From Calycina herbarum (lineage: Eukaryota; Ascomycota; Leotiomycetes; Helotiales; Pezizellaceae), in contig LLEY01000070.1 in NCBI GenBank assembly GCA_001414485.1, forward strand, positions 186,001-250,000: 64,000 nucleotides of DNA. The letters run 5' to 3'. The stretch's first letter is position 1; the number at the start of each line of letters is the position of its first letter. Positions 46,201 to 56,982 of this stretch are shown one piece after another. A program made the translations under genes and the position numbers. A model generated the notes under the pieces. It was not told the origin of the DNA, did not search any database, and saw only the letters and a program-made list of their open reading frames with translations.

Positions 46201-48700
46201 CAGAGAGAGTGTTGCTGGAATCGCTTAGAATCAGTAACACGTGATCTAGAACATTCTAGAATTGTAAATTTGTATATAAATACATCCTTTCTCTTCCTCT
46301 ATTTAAGAGGTTTAAGATATAATTCAAAAGCATTTTTATAACATAGATAATAACTTAATCTTCTTAGAAAAAGAAAAAGAATATAAGAGATATATTAAAG
46401 AAGTTTTATAATAACTTATAAAAGTGAACTCTTAATTAAAACTCTTGAAATATAAGTTTAAAGTAACTTAGACACTTTTCTTAGAATAGGTATTTAGCTT
46501 AGAGAAAATAGAAATAGATCTAGTAAAGATTTAGAATATTCTAAACTAGAAGTTACTAGAGAATATAAAAGACGTATAGTTCTTTCTTAGATTTATAAAC
46601 TTCTACTGTCTATTTATCTAAGACTATATAAAGATTATTAAACTAATATTAGTACTAGTAAAAAAGGCTATTAAATTTATTTAGAATAAATAAGCTAAGA
46701 ACGCTTTTTAGAAGATTAAAGTAAGATTTATAGAAAAACCTATTCTATATAATTTTAATATAGATAAACCTAGTATAATCGAAATAGACGTCTTAGATAT
46801 AGTAGTAAGTACGATTTACTTATAACTAAATAATAAAGAGAAACTTATATCTATTATATATTATTCTAAGATATTTAACCTAGTATAATAAAACTATAGT
46901 ATCTTCGATAAAGAATTACTTACTATAGTATTAGCTTTAGAATATTAGAGAATCTACTTATAATTAGTAAAATACTAAGTTATAATTCTATCTAACTTCG
47001 AGAACCTTAGAACGTTTATAACGACTAAGGAACTTATAACTAGACGGTTAGCTAGATAGGCAGAGATATTAGAAGGTTTTAATATTATTATTCGTTATAT
47101 AAAAGAAATATTAAATACTTAAGCTAATACTCTTAGCTAGAAACCTAGGTATAAAGGAAATAAGAAGTTTAAGAAGATTATAATCTTAAAAACTCTTAAG
47201 AATAAGAACTTAGCCTCTATAATTTATAAAATCGCTGCTATAAGAGATAAAGATCCTTAGTAGAAAAAGATATAGTAGACGTAGGAGAAAGATTAGCTAG
47301 AGTTAGCTAAATAGGAAGATATACTATTTAACCTAGTTTAAGAAAGAGATTTTACTAATATTTATTATATTATAAATAAGTGTAATAATAAAGAAAGATA
47401 TAGAAACGGAAAATTATAGGTTCTAGATTTATATATAAGAGAATTTATTAAAGAATATTATTCAGTACTAGTCTATAGATACTAGAGAGTTTATTAAACT
47501 CTTTAGAGAATAAAGTAATACTACTATATTAATCGATTATCTATAATAGTTAAGAAAGTAATAGTAGAATATAATACTTATACTAGGAATAAGGCTTCTT
47601 ACTATACTTTATATAGATAAATAAATACTACTCTAATACTATAAATACCTTAGAAATTAATATCTTAGGATTTTATTATTAAACTACTAAAATCTAAAGA
47701 TCTAATAATAGAAGTTAAGTATAACTCGATCCTAGTTATTATAGAATAACTTATAAAATATATAATTTTAGTACTATATATAGAGTTAAGTATAGCTAAG
47801 GAATTAGTATTTATATTCTTTAAAGAAGTAGTCTTAAGATATAGACTATTAGAAGAAATACTCTTAGATAGAGATAAACTCTTTACTTCTAAGTTTTAGA
47901 TTACTCTTATAGAACGATTAGATATAAAAAGAAAGCTTTTAACAGCTTTTTACTCTTAGATAAATAGAGGAAACAAATAGATAAATTAAGTAGTTAAAAT
48001 ATACCTTCGTTATTATATAAACTACTAGTAAGATAACTAAGTAGAACTGCTGCCTCTAGTATAGTTTATCTATAATAGTTTAGTAATAGAAATAACACTT
48101 ATTATACTATTCTATACTAACTTTAGATATAAATTAATAGTATATCGAGAACCGCTGTCTACGACTATCGATAACTAGCTTACTTATATTCAGGTCTTGA
48201 AAATTAAGAAGCTATATAAGAAACTTATAAAGGATTTATAGTTTATAGCTAAAAGAAATATATACTACTATAATAAACGACGTAGTTAGAAGCTAACGTT
48301 AAAAGAGAGAGATAAAGTCTACTTAGTATAAAAGAATATTAATACGAAAAAACTAAGTAATAAACTAGATTATAAAAAACTTAGACTATTTAAAATTAAA
48401 CGAGTTAGAGAACCTTTAAATTATAAATTAGTACTATTATAGATAATAAACATCTATCTAGTATTCTATATATCCTTACTCGAACTAGTACTACTAAGAG
48501 TACTACTAGCTCTATATACGGAAATCTAACTAGTAAATTTAAATACTAAATATAAGATTAAAAGAATTCTTAACTATAAAACTATTAAGAGACGAATTAA
48601 GTATTTAATTAAATAAATAGATTATCTATACTTAGAAAACACTTAAGAACTAAAAGAAAGCCTTATCTATTACTTAGAGGAACTTTAGAAGTTCTACTAA
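43293..48700 (+). pseudogene. Gag(end)-pol remnant of element A
   Basis: A zinc knuckle relic lies at about 43385-43435. The protease block survives as DLEATSNFI near 44700 (family D-S-G-A-T-S-N-F). The reverse transcriptase shows VIKKKNDLDRRVYIDY near 45360-45410 and, beyond, FTKLD..NAYRLI. The active site Y-Y-L-D|D is split by the TRIM at 45705/46344. An RNase H relic is near 46775. Integrase core words include LLDRDKLFTSKF near 47875 and IKRKLLTAFYS. A chromodomain relic (IKRILNYKTIKRRIKYLIK) is near 48560. RIP stops occur throughout. Confidence 0.85.
45706..46343. mobile_element. TRIM (terminal-repeat retrotransposon in miniature)
   Basis: Two 134-bp LTRs (45706-45839, 46210-46343) begin TGTTGCTGGAATCGCTTAGA and end ...TTTTTATAACA. 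They differ at only a handful of sites. The target duplication is TAGAT (45701-45705, 46344-46348). The 370-bp interior has no coding capacity and ends in a purine tract (cagagagag) just before the right LTR, as a polypurine tract should. It also holds a short internal repeat (ggagtcggtct at about 45978 and 46008). Confidence 0.9.
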
Positions 48701-49212
48701 TAAAACCTAGGGCTGCTTAGAACTCGGGACTAGAGTTAGATAGAGAGATATTATTAGAAAGCATCTACTTAACGAAAGAGACTATCTTAAAAACAGGAAA
48801 CTAGGAAGACGAAGAATCGAAAGAAGGACTCGAGAGAGAAGGACTTAGAGAAGTAATAGAGAGTCGTTTATATATAAAGCTAAAGAAAAATCAATATATA
48901 GGTTTTCAAGGTCTAGAGAAAGAAACGACAAGATAGCTAGAACTATTATAGAACCTTTTTAACCGAATATACTTAGAATAGCGAGAGGATTTAGAGAGCT
49001 CTAGAAAGTATCGACGAGACTGTTTTTAATAAAAAGAATAAGTTGTTACTAGACGTTATACGGATTCGATTCGTATAGTAAGAGCTAGACGCTCTTTTCG
49101 TTTAGTATAAGAAGAGGATATGTTTATATATAAAGAAGAGTTAATACCTATCTAATAATATATTTTAGGTTATATTCTAGTATAGAGACACGCTAGAATA
49201 AGAAGAGGATAG

Positions 49213-49674
49213 TATTATAAATTATATACTAGTATATAACTAAGTAAAGTCTAGGTAGCGCTCTAATAGAATAAATACTATTATAACTCTAAAAGAAAGA
49301 AAGAATTAAATATAGTAGGATATATAATCCTAGAATCTTATTATAGTTATATTATATAACTCGGTTAAAAGCAGTTAGATAATAGAGTCTAGTTTTAAGA
49401 AGCTTTAGAAATAAAGTTAGACTCTATCTTCGAGACTTCTATTAAGTAGGACTCTAATATAGACAGAAGGTTCTATATAAGACTAGTACGTCTGCTATTA
49501 GATAGAAGCTTCGTACTTAACTTTAGTTATTAATCTTATTATCTTATTTAATATCTTTGATATAAGTAACGAGTTTACTTCTAAGTAAATAACCCGACGT
49601 ATCTATACTTCTTACTTATATACTAACCTTCGAGACTTAGTTATCTTTGTTTAGTTTGTTTAAGTTTCGTTATA
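49213..49674 (+). repeat. 3' LTR of element A
   Basis: It begins TATTATAAATTATATA where the 5' copy has TGTTACGAATCACGTG, the pattern expected from C-to-T and G-to-A changes. It carries about 28 extra bases near 49390-49420 from a local duplication. Confidence 0.85.
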
Positions 49675-50199
49675 GCCGATTACTAAAAATATATATAAAA
49701 AACGTCTATATAACTCTAGTAAAAATCTATAATTCTTAATAAAAATTAATAAAATTAAAAACCTTACTTTATTATTATATATATAAATAATATTAGAAAT
49801 CTTAGGTACTAACTATTATAATAGCTAAGTTATTAAAGAAATTAAAAAATATATATAAATACAGAGGTAATTTTAAGCGAATCGTTAGTTATAGCTAGTA
49901 AGCGTCTAAAAATTTCAATATTACTTATTTATATAGTAATAAAGTAGATTTTTTAATTTTATTAATTTTCATTAAGAATTATAGATTTTTACTAGGGTTG
50001 CACAGACGTTTTTTTAATGTATTTTTGGTGATAGGCTCGGTGGTGTACCACGTTATAAAAAATAACGATATTTATCGACTATCGGCAGTACTTCAACGAT
50101 AGTTATTAATATCAGGTAAAAGCTACCGATGGTTATATCGTGATATATATCGCGATATATCGATATATTATCGTATCGATGCCCAAGTCTGCTCGCGAT

Positions 50200-50564
50200 C
50201 TAAGAGCGGCAGTAAATCGCTCTCTAACTTAGAGAATTTGTTTTACGAAACACATATTTAAACACCGCTTTTATAAACCTCTCATATACTTTCACCTGAA
50301 TTCTTACCTTCCTAATATGTTTTTTCAATTCCATATGTTTTCAATGCCATCTCCGCTCAAGCTGCCTCCATAGGTCACCCACCAGCAGCACAGAAAGACA
50401 TTCACCAAAGCGACTACAAAAAGAAAAGAAATCATGAAAAAATTCTAGATTCTATTGACCCCAACCAATGTTTTGAAGAACTAAAAGTCACAAAGAAGCC
50501 TATGTATAGCCAGGTAAGTACAATAGCACATCTATACTTTTCCCCCACTCATTAATTCAACTTC
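50200..50564. other. Flank between transposon island and CLPTM1 gene
   Basis: Normal-composition sequence resumes right after the right-hand CTCGCGAT. It is the 3' flank of the CLPTM1-family gene, with nothing else seen. Confidence 0.5.
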
Positions 50565-52654
50565 TCACTTCCGTTTGCTAGCCTTTCCCTTCTTCTCACT
50601 CCCACTCGCCTTCGTAACACCCTCCTTCTCCCCAATCTTCTTAACGCCCCCAGAATCAACAGGAACAGTATCCCCCTCAATCTCCTTAACTTCAATCTCA
50701 TCCTCATCACCCCCCTGCCCAAACTCATTAACCCGCGTATAATCAACCTTATACTTCCAACTCTGATACAAATACACAAAAAAGATAACATCATCCCTCA
50801 ACGTCGCCAGCCGATGCAGAGTGGGCATCTTAATCGTAAACGCAAACAGATCATCAATAAATGTATTCAAGAACTTATACGTCATAGCCTTAGCCGGCAT
50901 ATGCGCAACACTCTTCAACCGATAATTAATATACAGACTCGGTACCATCATCAAGAACCCATACGCGTATACAGAACCAACAAGGGTGGCGATGACGAAG
51001 GAGTACCAGGATTTATGGGTGTCGTAGTAGAGTGAGTAGCCTGCGTAGGCGAAGAGGAGAGGGACGGCGACCATGTAGAGGTATTTAAATGCTACGGCGT
51101 CGTACTCTTTGGTTTTCTCTTCGGTCTCGGAGAGGACGTGTTTGTCTTCGAAGGCGATGCGGTAGGGGATCCAGGAGCCGGGGGCGGAATCACGGATACG
51201 GACGTTGACGACTGTGGTGATTTTCCAGAATTCGAGGACAATTCCCATGCCTTGACTGAAAAGTATCATCCAACCTGGTCGAGTTAGTACGATGAAAATT
51301 TGATGCTAGGCTATGAGGAGTACTTACTAGTATTTTCATTGTTATCCAACAAGTAGAGGAAAATAACCGCTTGCATGAAGACACTTCCGAGGATAGAACG
51401 AACGGAAATACCAATGTTGTTCTTCTTGTTACGGTAATGACTGATATCGGACTTGAAAGCCAACATCTCGAAAACCATGTGGAAGATACTAACGATGATA
51501 GTTGTACCAAGAAGCCAAGGGTTGGTGTCAAGAAGGACTTCTTTGATCATTTCGAATTCACTTCCGTCTCCGCCACCTGGGGACGAGATGCCCTGGGCAG
51601 CATTTCGAGCGGCTTGCTTGGAACCTTCGTCAACATTTGCGAGAAGAGCAAACTTCCAGTTGGCGAAATTGTTCAAATCAATGTGAATAGGAAGTCGAGT
51701 GACGGTAGAGTTCAAAGTAGTCATATGCGTTCTGAGTTGCCAGAAAGTATTGATGAATAGAACTGGGTAATACCACCCATTCTGTCCAGTTCCATCTCTT
51801 GCTCCAGTCGCCTCCAAACGAATATACTGACGAACGGCAGGTTGAATGGTAGGAAATTCCATAACAGCTGAATCTGGGATAAAGGAGAAAGTGACATTAG
51901 GGTGGTAGTGAGAAGTGACGATTGGTCCAGATGGCACTTCTTCCTGGACCTCCTCTGTTTCTTCAGCAGCAGCAAGCAAATTCTTCGTCTTCTTGATCTT
52001 CTTTTGCAAGATGTGTTGAGTCAAAGGATGAACAAAGTGATACGCGCGACTTGGATCATATCCTGGAGCCGAGGGGTCCAAATTACTTCCGGAAATGCCA
52101 ATGTAGAAATGCGCCCATAATGTCCCGTTGTTTTGAACCTCCTTTGGTACTGCGAAAGTAGTATCGATAACCCGATTCTGCTCATAGTCCCCCAAAACGA
52201 AGTCCTTCTCTTCCACGATTCTCCTCTCCTTCTCCACCTTCGATATTGGGTCATGGACCAAAGTGGGAGAAACGACAACCGTAATATCCATTTTCGTATC
52301 GATTGGCCACATGGGCGCGATTCGCTGAGGCATCATATTGTATGTTGCGCCTTCATTGAGGGAATGCGGTCGGTCGTGGAAGGCAGGAATCGGGCCATTG
52401 TTCGCAGGGACCTTTACGACTGTTCCAGATTCATCAGTCACAGCTGTGGTAGTGTTGTTGTTCTTGCCCATGAATTTGTTCATGAATAACTGCATGGCGA
52501 AGAAGACAGCAAGGCCTTGCAGCGCCGACTTGACGATTGGCTGTGGATAGATTAGCATCATCGTTGCTTTGTAGGACAACATAGAACTTACACTCATTCT
52601 ACTCTCCTCTCTTTGGGCACCTGCCACAGCAGCTGCGGGGGCTGTTGTCGACAT
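50565..52654 (-). CDS. CLPTM1-family multi-pass membrane protein
   Basis: Homologue of human CLPTM1/CLPTM1L and related ER proteins. Exons 52592-52654, 51328-52540 and 50565-51274 join in frame to 661 aa. The start at ATG 52654 (MSTTAPAAAVAGAQREESRM) is preferred over the longer open frame, which has no earlier ATG. Intron 1 (51 nt) is a multiple of three and open, so unspliced reading would add 17 residues; its GTAAGT...GCTAAT...CACAG signals argue that it is removed. Family blocks are MWPIDTKMDITVVVSPT, GTLWAHFYIGISG, YYPVLFINTFWQL and WLLGTTIIVSIFHMVFEMLAFKSD, then after intron 51275-51327 MILFSQGMGIVLEFWKITTV, PSLYINYRLKSVAHMPAKAM and FNTFIDDLFAFTIKMPT-type (here FLNTFIDDLFAFTIKMPTLH). 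The tail is Lys/Glu-rich. Confidence 0.93.
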
Positions 52655-53548
52655 CTTGAATGCTGGTAACAGTTCTCCCTTACCAGGTGGTGATGGAGTT
52701 GTCAAGAGGGAAGTCAACTGTCGCAGCAAAGAGATGGCGATTCCAGAAAGGCGCCGAAGTTATGGCAAACCCACTTTATTTTCACATTGGCCAATCATCA
52801 ACCGAATTGAGAATATGCTTAAAAGAACCTTGACAGCAGCACCCCTGACAACATCATTTGACATGTAATTAAATTAGTGAGGAGAGGGGTTTATTTACTT
52901 CTCTATAACCGAGACCTTCCTAATTTTGATGGTTTATGCTATTCTATCTCTCAGATACTTGAGTACACACAAAGCAAGGCTACCTACCAGTAAGATCAAT
53001 TCCAGGGATTCGGCAAGGGCGTCGGTGATCATCAGCAACGGAGTACTAGTACTTGCACTTGCATTAAAAGTAGGCCAACACGGCTACTACACGACAACCA
53101 GTGAGTCACGGCCAAGTACAAGATACATTTCCATATATCAGTTTGTTTATATATGAAACTTGTACCTCCTCTGTAACTTCGGTACACTTCTGTACCTTCA
53201 ATTTGTTTGCATCTTGGTAACCTTGAGAGCCAAGTCATTCATCCCTTGAACCAACACCCAACGTCATAGTAACTTGAGCAAATACAAATTCACTGGACAA
53301 ACGAAACTCATATCTGTTTGAGAAGGAGTAAGCGATAATTCATCTTCACCAGTTGATTGCACCAGTTCACGGTGTCATCTTGTGTTTTTGGATAACACCC
53401 TTCAGGTCCTCAATTCCAAAAAAGAATCAACACACCTGGGAACTTTTCACAACACCAGACACCAACCAAGTCTTCAACAAAACCGCTTACAACTTCATAA
53501 ACCATACACCACCTAGTTACCACACAGGTACCATCACCACAACATACA
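52655..53548. other. Divergent promoter region, CLPTM1 / LOG
   Basis: Both genes start away from this 0.9 kb. No coding family or repeat was recognised. Confidence 0.5.
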
Positions 53549-54331
53549 ATGGCGACCTCAACCCCCCTCCCCAACGGGACCACCACCACAAATCCCACCA
53601 AGATTGCAGTCTTCTGCGGTGCTTCTGAAGGAAAGAACCCCCTAGGTCTCCCCCTCACCCCGGGACAGAAATCAATCTACATGCAAGGCGCCAAAGCCCT
53701 AGGTGAAGCCATGGGCAGTCGCAACATCCATCTCGTCTACGGTGGCGGAACAGTCGGATTAATGGGTCAAATCGCCAGCACAGTAGTAACCACCTCCTCC
53801 TCCGGGCCAGAAGCAGTCCACGGAATCATCCCCACCCCCCTCGTCCGTTACGAACGTGCACCCGAAGCTGGAGCAGCAGGATACAGCAATACCGGGATCC
53901 CCGAGGTCGAAAAATACGGGCATACCTCTCAAACAACCGACATGCACAAGCGGAAGAAGATGATGACTATTGAAGTCATGAATGGCGGTCCCGGGTCTGG
54001 ATTCATCGCTATGCCAGGTGGATTTGGGACTCTCGAGGAGTTGTGTGAGATTATCACTTGGAATCAGTTGGGTATTCATGATCGGGGTGTTGTTCTTTTG
54101 AATGTTAGGGGGTTTTGGGATCCTTTCATGAATATGATTGATTCTTGTGTTGAGTCTGGCTTCATTCGCGAGGGTGCTAGAGATATTTTCTTGGTGGCTA
54201 AGACGGCTGAGGAGGCTATTGAGTTATTGAAGACTTATAAGCCTGCACCTGGTCGTCTCAATTTGACGTGGGAGGACTTGGCTGCTCCGCCTTGGAATGA
54301 GATTATTTCGACCAAGAACCAGTCCGTTTAA
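53549..54331 (+). CDS. LOG-family protein (cytokinin-riboside-monophosphate phosphoribohydrolase-like)
   Basis: Intronless, 260 aa from ATG 53549. It has a Rossmann-like LOG fold: KIAVFCGASEGKNP (first strand and turn), LVYGGGTVGLMG, MHKRKKMMTIE and the signature GFIAMPGGFGTLEELCEIIT (PGGxGTxxE), where Arg and Glu of these motifs bind the ribose phosphate. Family members release free bases from nucleotide monophosphates and are often mis-annotated as lysine decarboxylases. The fungal role is not well settled; cytokinin activation is one possibility. The first ~15 residues are a Thr/Asn-rich extension. Confidence 0.9.
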   Translation: MATSTPLPNGTTTTNPTKIAVFCGASEGKNPLGLPLTPGQKSIYMQGAKALGEAMGSRNIHLVYGGGTVGLMGQIASTVVTTSSSGPEAVHGIIPTPLVRYERAPEAGAAGYSNTGIPEVEKYGHTSQTTDMHKRKKMMTIEVMNGGPGSGFIAMPGGFGTLEELCEIITWNQLGIHDRGVVLLNVRGFWDPFMNMIDSCVESGFIREGARDIFLVAKTAEEAIELLKTYKPAPGRLNLTWEDLAAPPWNEIISTKNQSV

Positions 54332-54687
54332 GGTCGGGAGTAGTGACGAATGATGATTGTGAAGGGATGGAGAGTGGGAAAAGGGAGGATAGGAAAAGTA
54401 GTTTGTAATTTGCTTGCGGTATGGATTGGGAAGGAGACTCAGCAACCTCCTCTTTCTTTGCTATTTCTAGATTGATGGGATCTCTCTTGAGTTGCTTTTA
54501 CATAGGGAGTCAGTAGCATGCATAGAAACATAGATCACTCAGAATGAACCACCTATTATTGAAAATAGTTTCAGAAATTAGCGATGTGCCCAAGCAATCC
54601 TACTATCAAATGCATTTTGTTCATGTCGTTGTAATCTTACAAGTCATGCAGTAGGCAATGCATCTCCCAACATCAAAAATCCCGCCT
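54332..54687. other. Convergent 3' flanks, LOG and PRE5
   Basis: 356 bases between two stop codons, with nothing recognised. Confidence 0.5.
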
Positions 54688-55636
54688 CTACGAATCAACC
54701 TCCATACCCTCTTCCTCAGCAGCCTCCTCCGTACCCTCGGCAACCAAATCAACCCACTGCTTAACATCCTGGCCATCAAAAAGCTTGAACCCCTGAATAG
54801 CCTTCATGCCCTCCCCCCTAACACCCACAACACCCACACTACAATTCTCAACCGTCAACTCCTTATCCTGCGCCAGACTCTCCTTCAAAGCCTTCAATCC
54901 ATGAACCACCAATTCCTCTCTCCCACAATCCGCAAACTTGTCCAGATTCCGTTCAAGATATGTTCGTGCCATCTGACTCCGCGCGCCAATCGCACATGCC
55001 ACCATTTCCTGTGTCATACCGCTGGGTTGGAATTCAAAGAGATGTGGGCCCGTCTCGTCGACGCCTGCTACGAGGAGTCCTACACCATAGGGTCGCTTGC
55101 CGTAGTGTTGAGTATTAGTTTGTGCGCGGTCGCCGATGGAGTTGACGAGGCGGGAGAGGGGGATGGCGCGGCCGTAGGTGAGGCGTGAGGAGAGGGATTG
55201 TTGCTTCATGAAGTTGGAGAGGACGCGGGCGTCGGAGGCGAGACCAGCGAGGGAGAGGCCTAGATGCTCGTCGATTGCGATGATCTTCTTTTGGTACGAG
55301 GAGAGTTCTTCGGCATTGCGCTGGAAAAGAGTTAGAGGTTGGATGGTAAGGGGAGGGGAATTTTTATGCGGACCTTTAGTGCTACGAGGACGGCGTGTGT
55401 TTTGCTCACTATTCCAACGACGACACTTCCTTGCTTTACGGCTTCAGAGGCATACTCGACTTGGAATATCCGTCCTTGTGGTGAGCTATAGCAAGAGGTC
55501 AGCTCCAATCCCAGTTGTTGCTCTCCCCAATGCCTGCCCTGGTATCCTTCCTCCGATTCTTGGATTTCGAGCTTGATAGATAGCTTCTGGGAACTTACAA
55601 AGTAACCGAATCGTTGTCATAGTTGTTTCTAAACAT
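54688..55636 (-). CDS. pre5: 20S proteasome subunit alpha6 (Pre5/PSMA1)
   Basis: Exons 55599-55636, 55374-55485 and 54688-55320 join to 260 aa. The start [20 protein letters not shown] is the alpha6 N-terminus, including the alpha-subunit motif SPxGRxxQVEYA (here [20 protein letters not shown]). It continues [61 protein letters not shown] and [19 protein letters not shown]. The acidic C-terminus is [13 protein letters not shown]. As a structural alpha subunit it has no catalytic Thr. The first exon is only 38 nt. Confidence 0.96.
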
Positions 55637-56412
55637 CTTGCCTATTTCGTGCCGGTAAAAGCAAGTCCGTATTCAACTCGAAAATGGTGTCTAATTTCAA
55701 CGGAATTGGGTATTGTGGAGAAGCGGAAGAAGTTTGACGAATTGAGGGTATCTTGGTTGGAGTTGAGTTGTTCGACGAGGCAGACGCGCTGATGAAGCTC
55801 AAGGTAAACGGTCAGTTGTTTTGCAGGGGTGGAAAAGTGGCAGGGTGTAAAGTGGCTGAAAGTGGGAAGAGGGTGTGGATTTAATAGTCTGCTGTCGGAA
55901 GCTATAACTACTCCAGGGTATCATGTGACAGCCCCTGGTAACTAAAGCCACACACCAACTGATAGTCTGACATTCTCGGTGTAATTACGCAATTTCGAAT
56001 TACTCAATTACTTAGAGTAACTCAGAATTACTTAAGAGTAGAGTTAAGTTAAGCTAAGTAATAAAAAAACAGGGCTAAGTAGACTTAGAGTAAATTACTC
56101 AATATAACTACTCTAGCGTATCATGTGACCACTCAGCAAGCTAGCTAAATGCACCCCTATAATCGCTCCTGCTATCTGGGGTAGGTTCCTCCACACCTCG
56201 TTATTCAGGCATTCAGCCTTGGTGAAGCAACGTCAGTTCACTGCGCTTCAGGAACAGGAACAAGAACTACATCTCCACGCAAGACACAGTCGACGTCGCC
56301 CAATTTACGGATCCGATTGACTCTTTGCCATTTCGAGAAACTATCCGCGGCGGAAAGAAGACGGCAGGCTTAACAACCCACCCCTCAAATACAACACCCC
56401 CAAGCAACCCTC
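55637..56412. other. Divergent promoter region PRE5 / VPS55 with AT-rich insert
   Basis: Both genes start from this region. It contains an AT-rich block (about 55980-56105) full of TTACT/AGTAA words, bounded by a 26-bp direct repeat (see separate entry). No coding sequence was found. Confidence 0.5.
55904..56129. repeat. 26-bp direct repeat, copies 200 bp apart
   Basis: tataactactccagggtatc plus atgtgac at 55904-55929 recurs at 56104-56129 with two differences. The interval is AT-rich, with short palindromes such as ttacttagagtaa. It could be a duplicated promoter site or the scar of an insertion. Confidence 0.75.
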
Positions 56413-56982
56413 ATGATGACGGCCGGGCTCAAGACCATTATATCGCTATCCTTCGTACGCTCCCCCTCCCAATACTCTATACAACACCAAAGTTTCCAAG
56501 CTAACCTCAAAACTAGGTGTTAGCAGTAGGCTTCCTCCTCGTAATCCTCTCCTGCGCCCTCTTCCAACAATACCTCCCCCTCCTCGTCGTAGCAACCTAC
56601 GTCCTCGCCCCCCTCCCCAACTGGATCTGCGGACGATGCGCCAACCCCGATGATTTCGGCGATAGCGGGGGAGCCAACGCCATAGTGGATTTTGGGAAGT
56701 TCTGTACCGGATTTTTGGTTGTTATGGGGATTGGTATGGCTCTTGTTCCATTCTCTTAAAAACTGGCAGAGACATCGATGCGAATTTAATAACGAGGAAT
56801 TTGGATTGGGGTAATTTGAATAGTGGACTAATGGATATTTTTGTGTAGCACTGCCGGCAGTACTGGCCCATTCGGAAATTATCCGTGTCCCAGCGATGGT
56901 CATGTCTATTATCGGAGGAGTTCTCATCTACGGAACCATCATCAGTTTCGGCATGTTCTTCCAAGAAGAGCAAGAATTCTGA
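56413..56982 (+). CDS. vps55: Vps55, endosomal sorting membrane protein
   Basis: Small four-TM protein (Vps55/OB-RGRP family) acting in late endosome to vacuole transport. Exons 56413-56454, 56517-56733 and 56849-56982 give 130 aa in frame. It shows MMTAGLKTIISLSF joined to VLAVGFLLVILSCALFQQYL, then VVATYVLAPLPNWICGRCAN, the conserved central loop, then KFCTGFLVVMGIALPAVLAH and IIGGVLIYGTIISFGMFFQE. A second Met follows immediately at 56416, so either could be the start. Confidence 0.93.

Larger units (their letters stand above)
35934..49674 (+). mobile_element. Ty3/gypsy chromodomain retrotransposon A, RIP-degraded
   Basis: It has LTRs at both ends and the 5-bp duplication GCCGA at 35929-35933 and 49675-49679. 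The internal order on the plus strand is gag (36560 on, interrupted), zinc knuckle, protease, reverse transcriptase, RNase H, integrase, chromodomain. Almost every CAG/CAA codon is now TAG/TAA and most CpA/CpG sites are transitions, so nothing can be translated. It is interrupted in gag by element B (37189-43292) and in the reverse transcriptase by a TRIM (45706-46343). Without these its length would be about 7 kb. Confidence 0.9.
35920..50045. mobile_element. Long-TIR MITE split by a retrotransposon
   Basis: Reading 35920-35933 and then jumping to 49680 reconstitutes an arm (CCCCACCGAGCCGA, then TTACTAAAAATA...) that is inversely repeated at the other end (rc of 50045 leftwards: CACCACCGAGCCTATCACCA...). 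The arms pair over roughly 150 bp. TA stands outside each end (35918-35919, 50046-50047). The rejoined element would be about 380 bp, non-coding and Tc1/mariner-like by its TA flank. It lies inside the hAT-like element. Confidence 0.75.
35397..50191. mobile_element. hAT-like DNA transposon (non-autonomous) hosting nested elements
   Basis: The ends are perfect 18-bp inverted repeats: CAGACTTGGGCATCGATA at 35397-35414 and its complement at 50174-50191. Directly outside both is the 8-bp duplication CTCGCGAT (35389-35396 and 50192-50199), the hallmark size for hAT elements. Subterminal arrays of TATCGATA-like words occur on both sides. Removing all later insertions leaves only about 0.67 kb with no transposase, so it was a non-autonomous element. 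Everything between the ends arrived by later insertion. Confidence 0.85.

Noticed and set aside
35397..50191. Genes hidden in the AT-rich island (host genes or a cluster)
   Set aside because: All recognisable coding traces are retrotransposon gag-pol with RIP stops; no host protein was found.
53759..54079. Minus-strand frame across the LOG gene
   Set aside because: It is the antisense of the well-supported LOG coding sequence.
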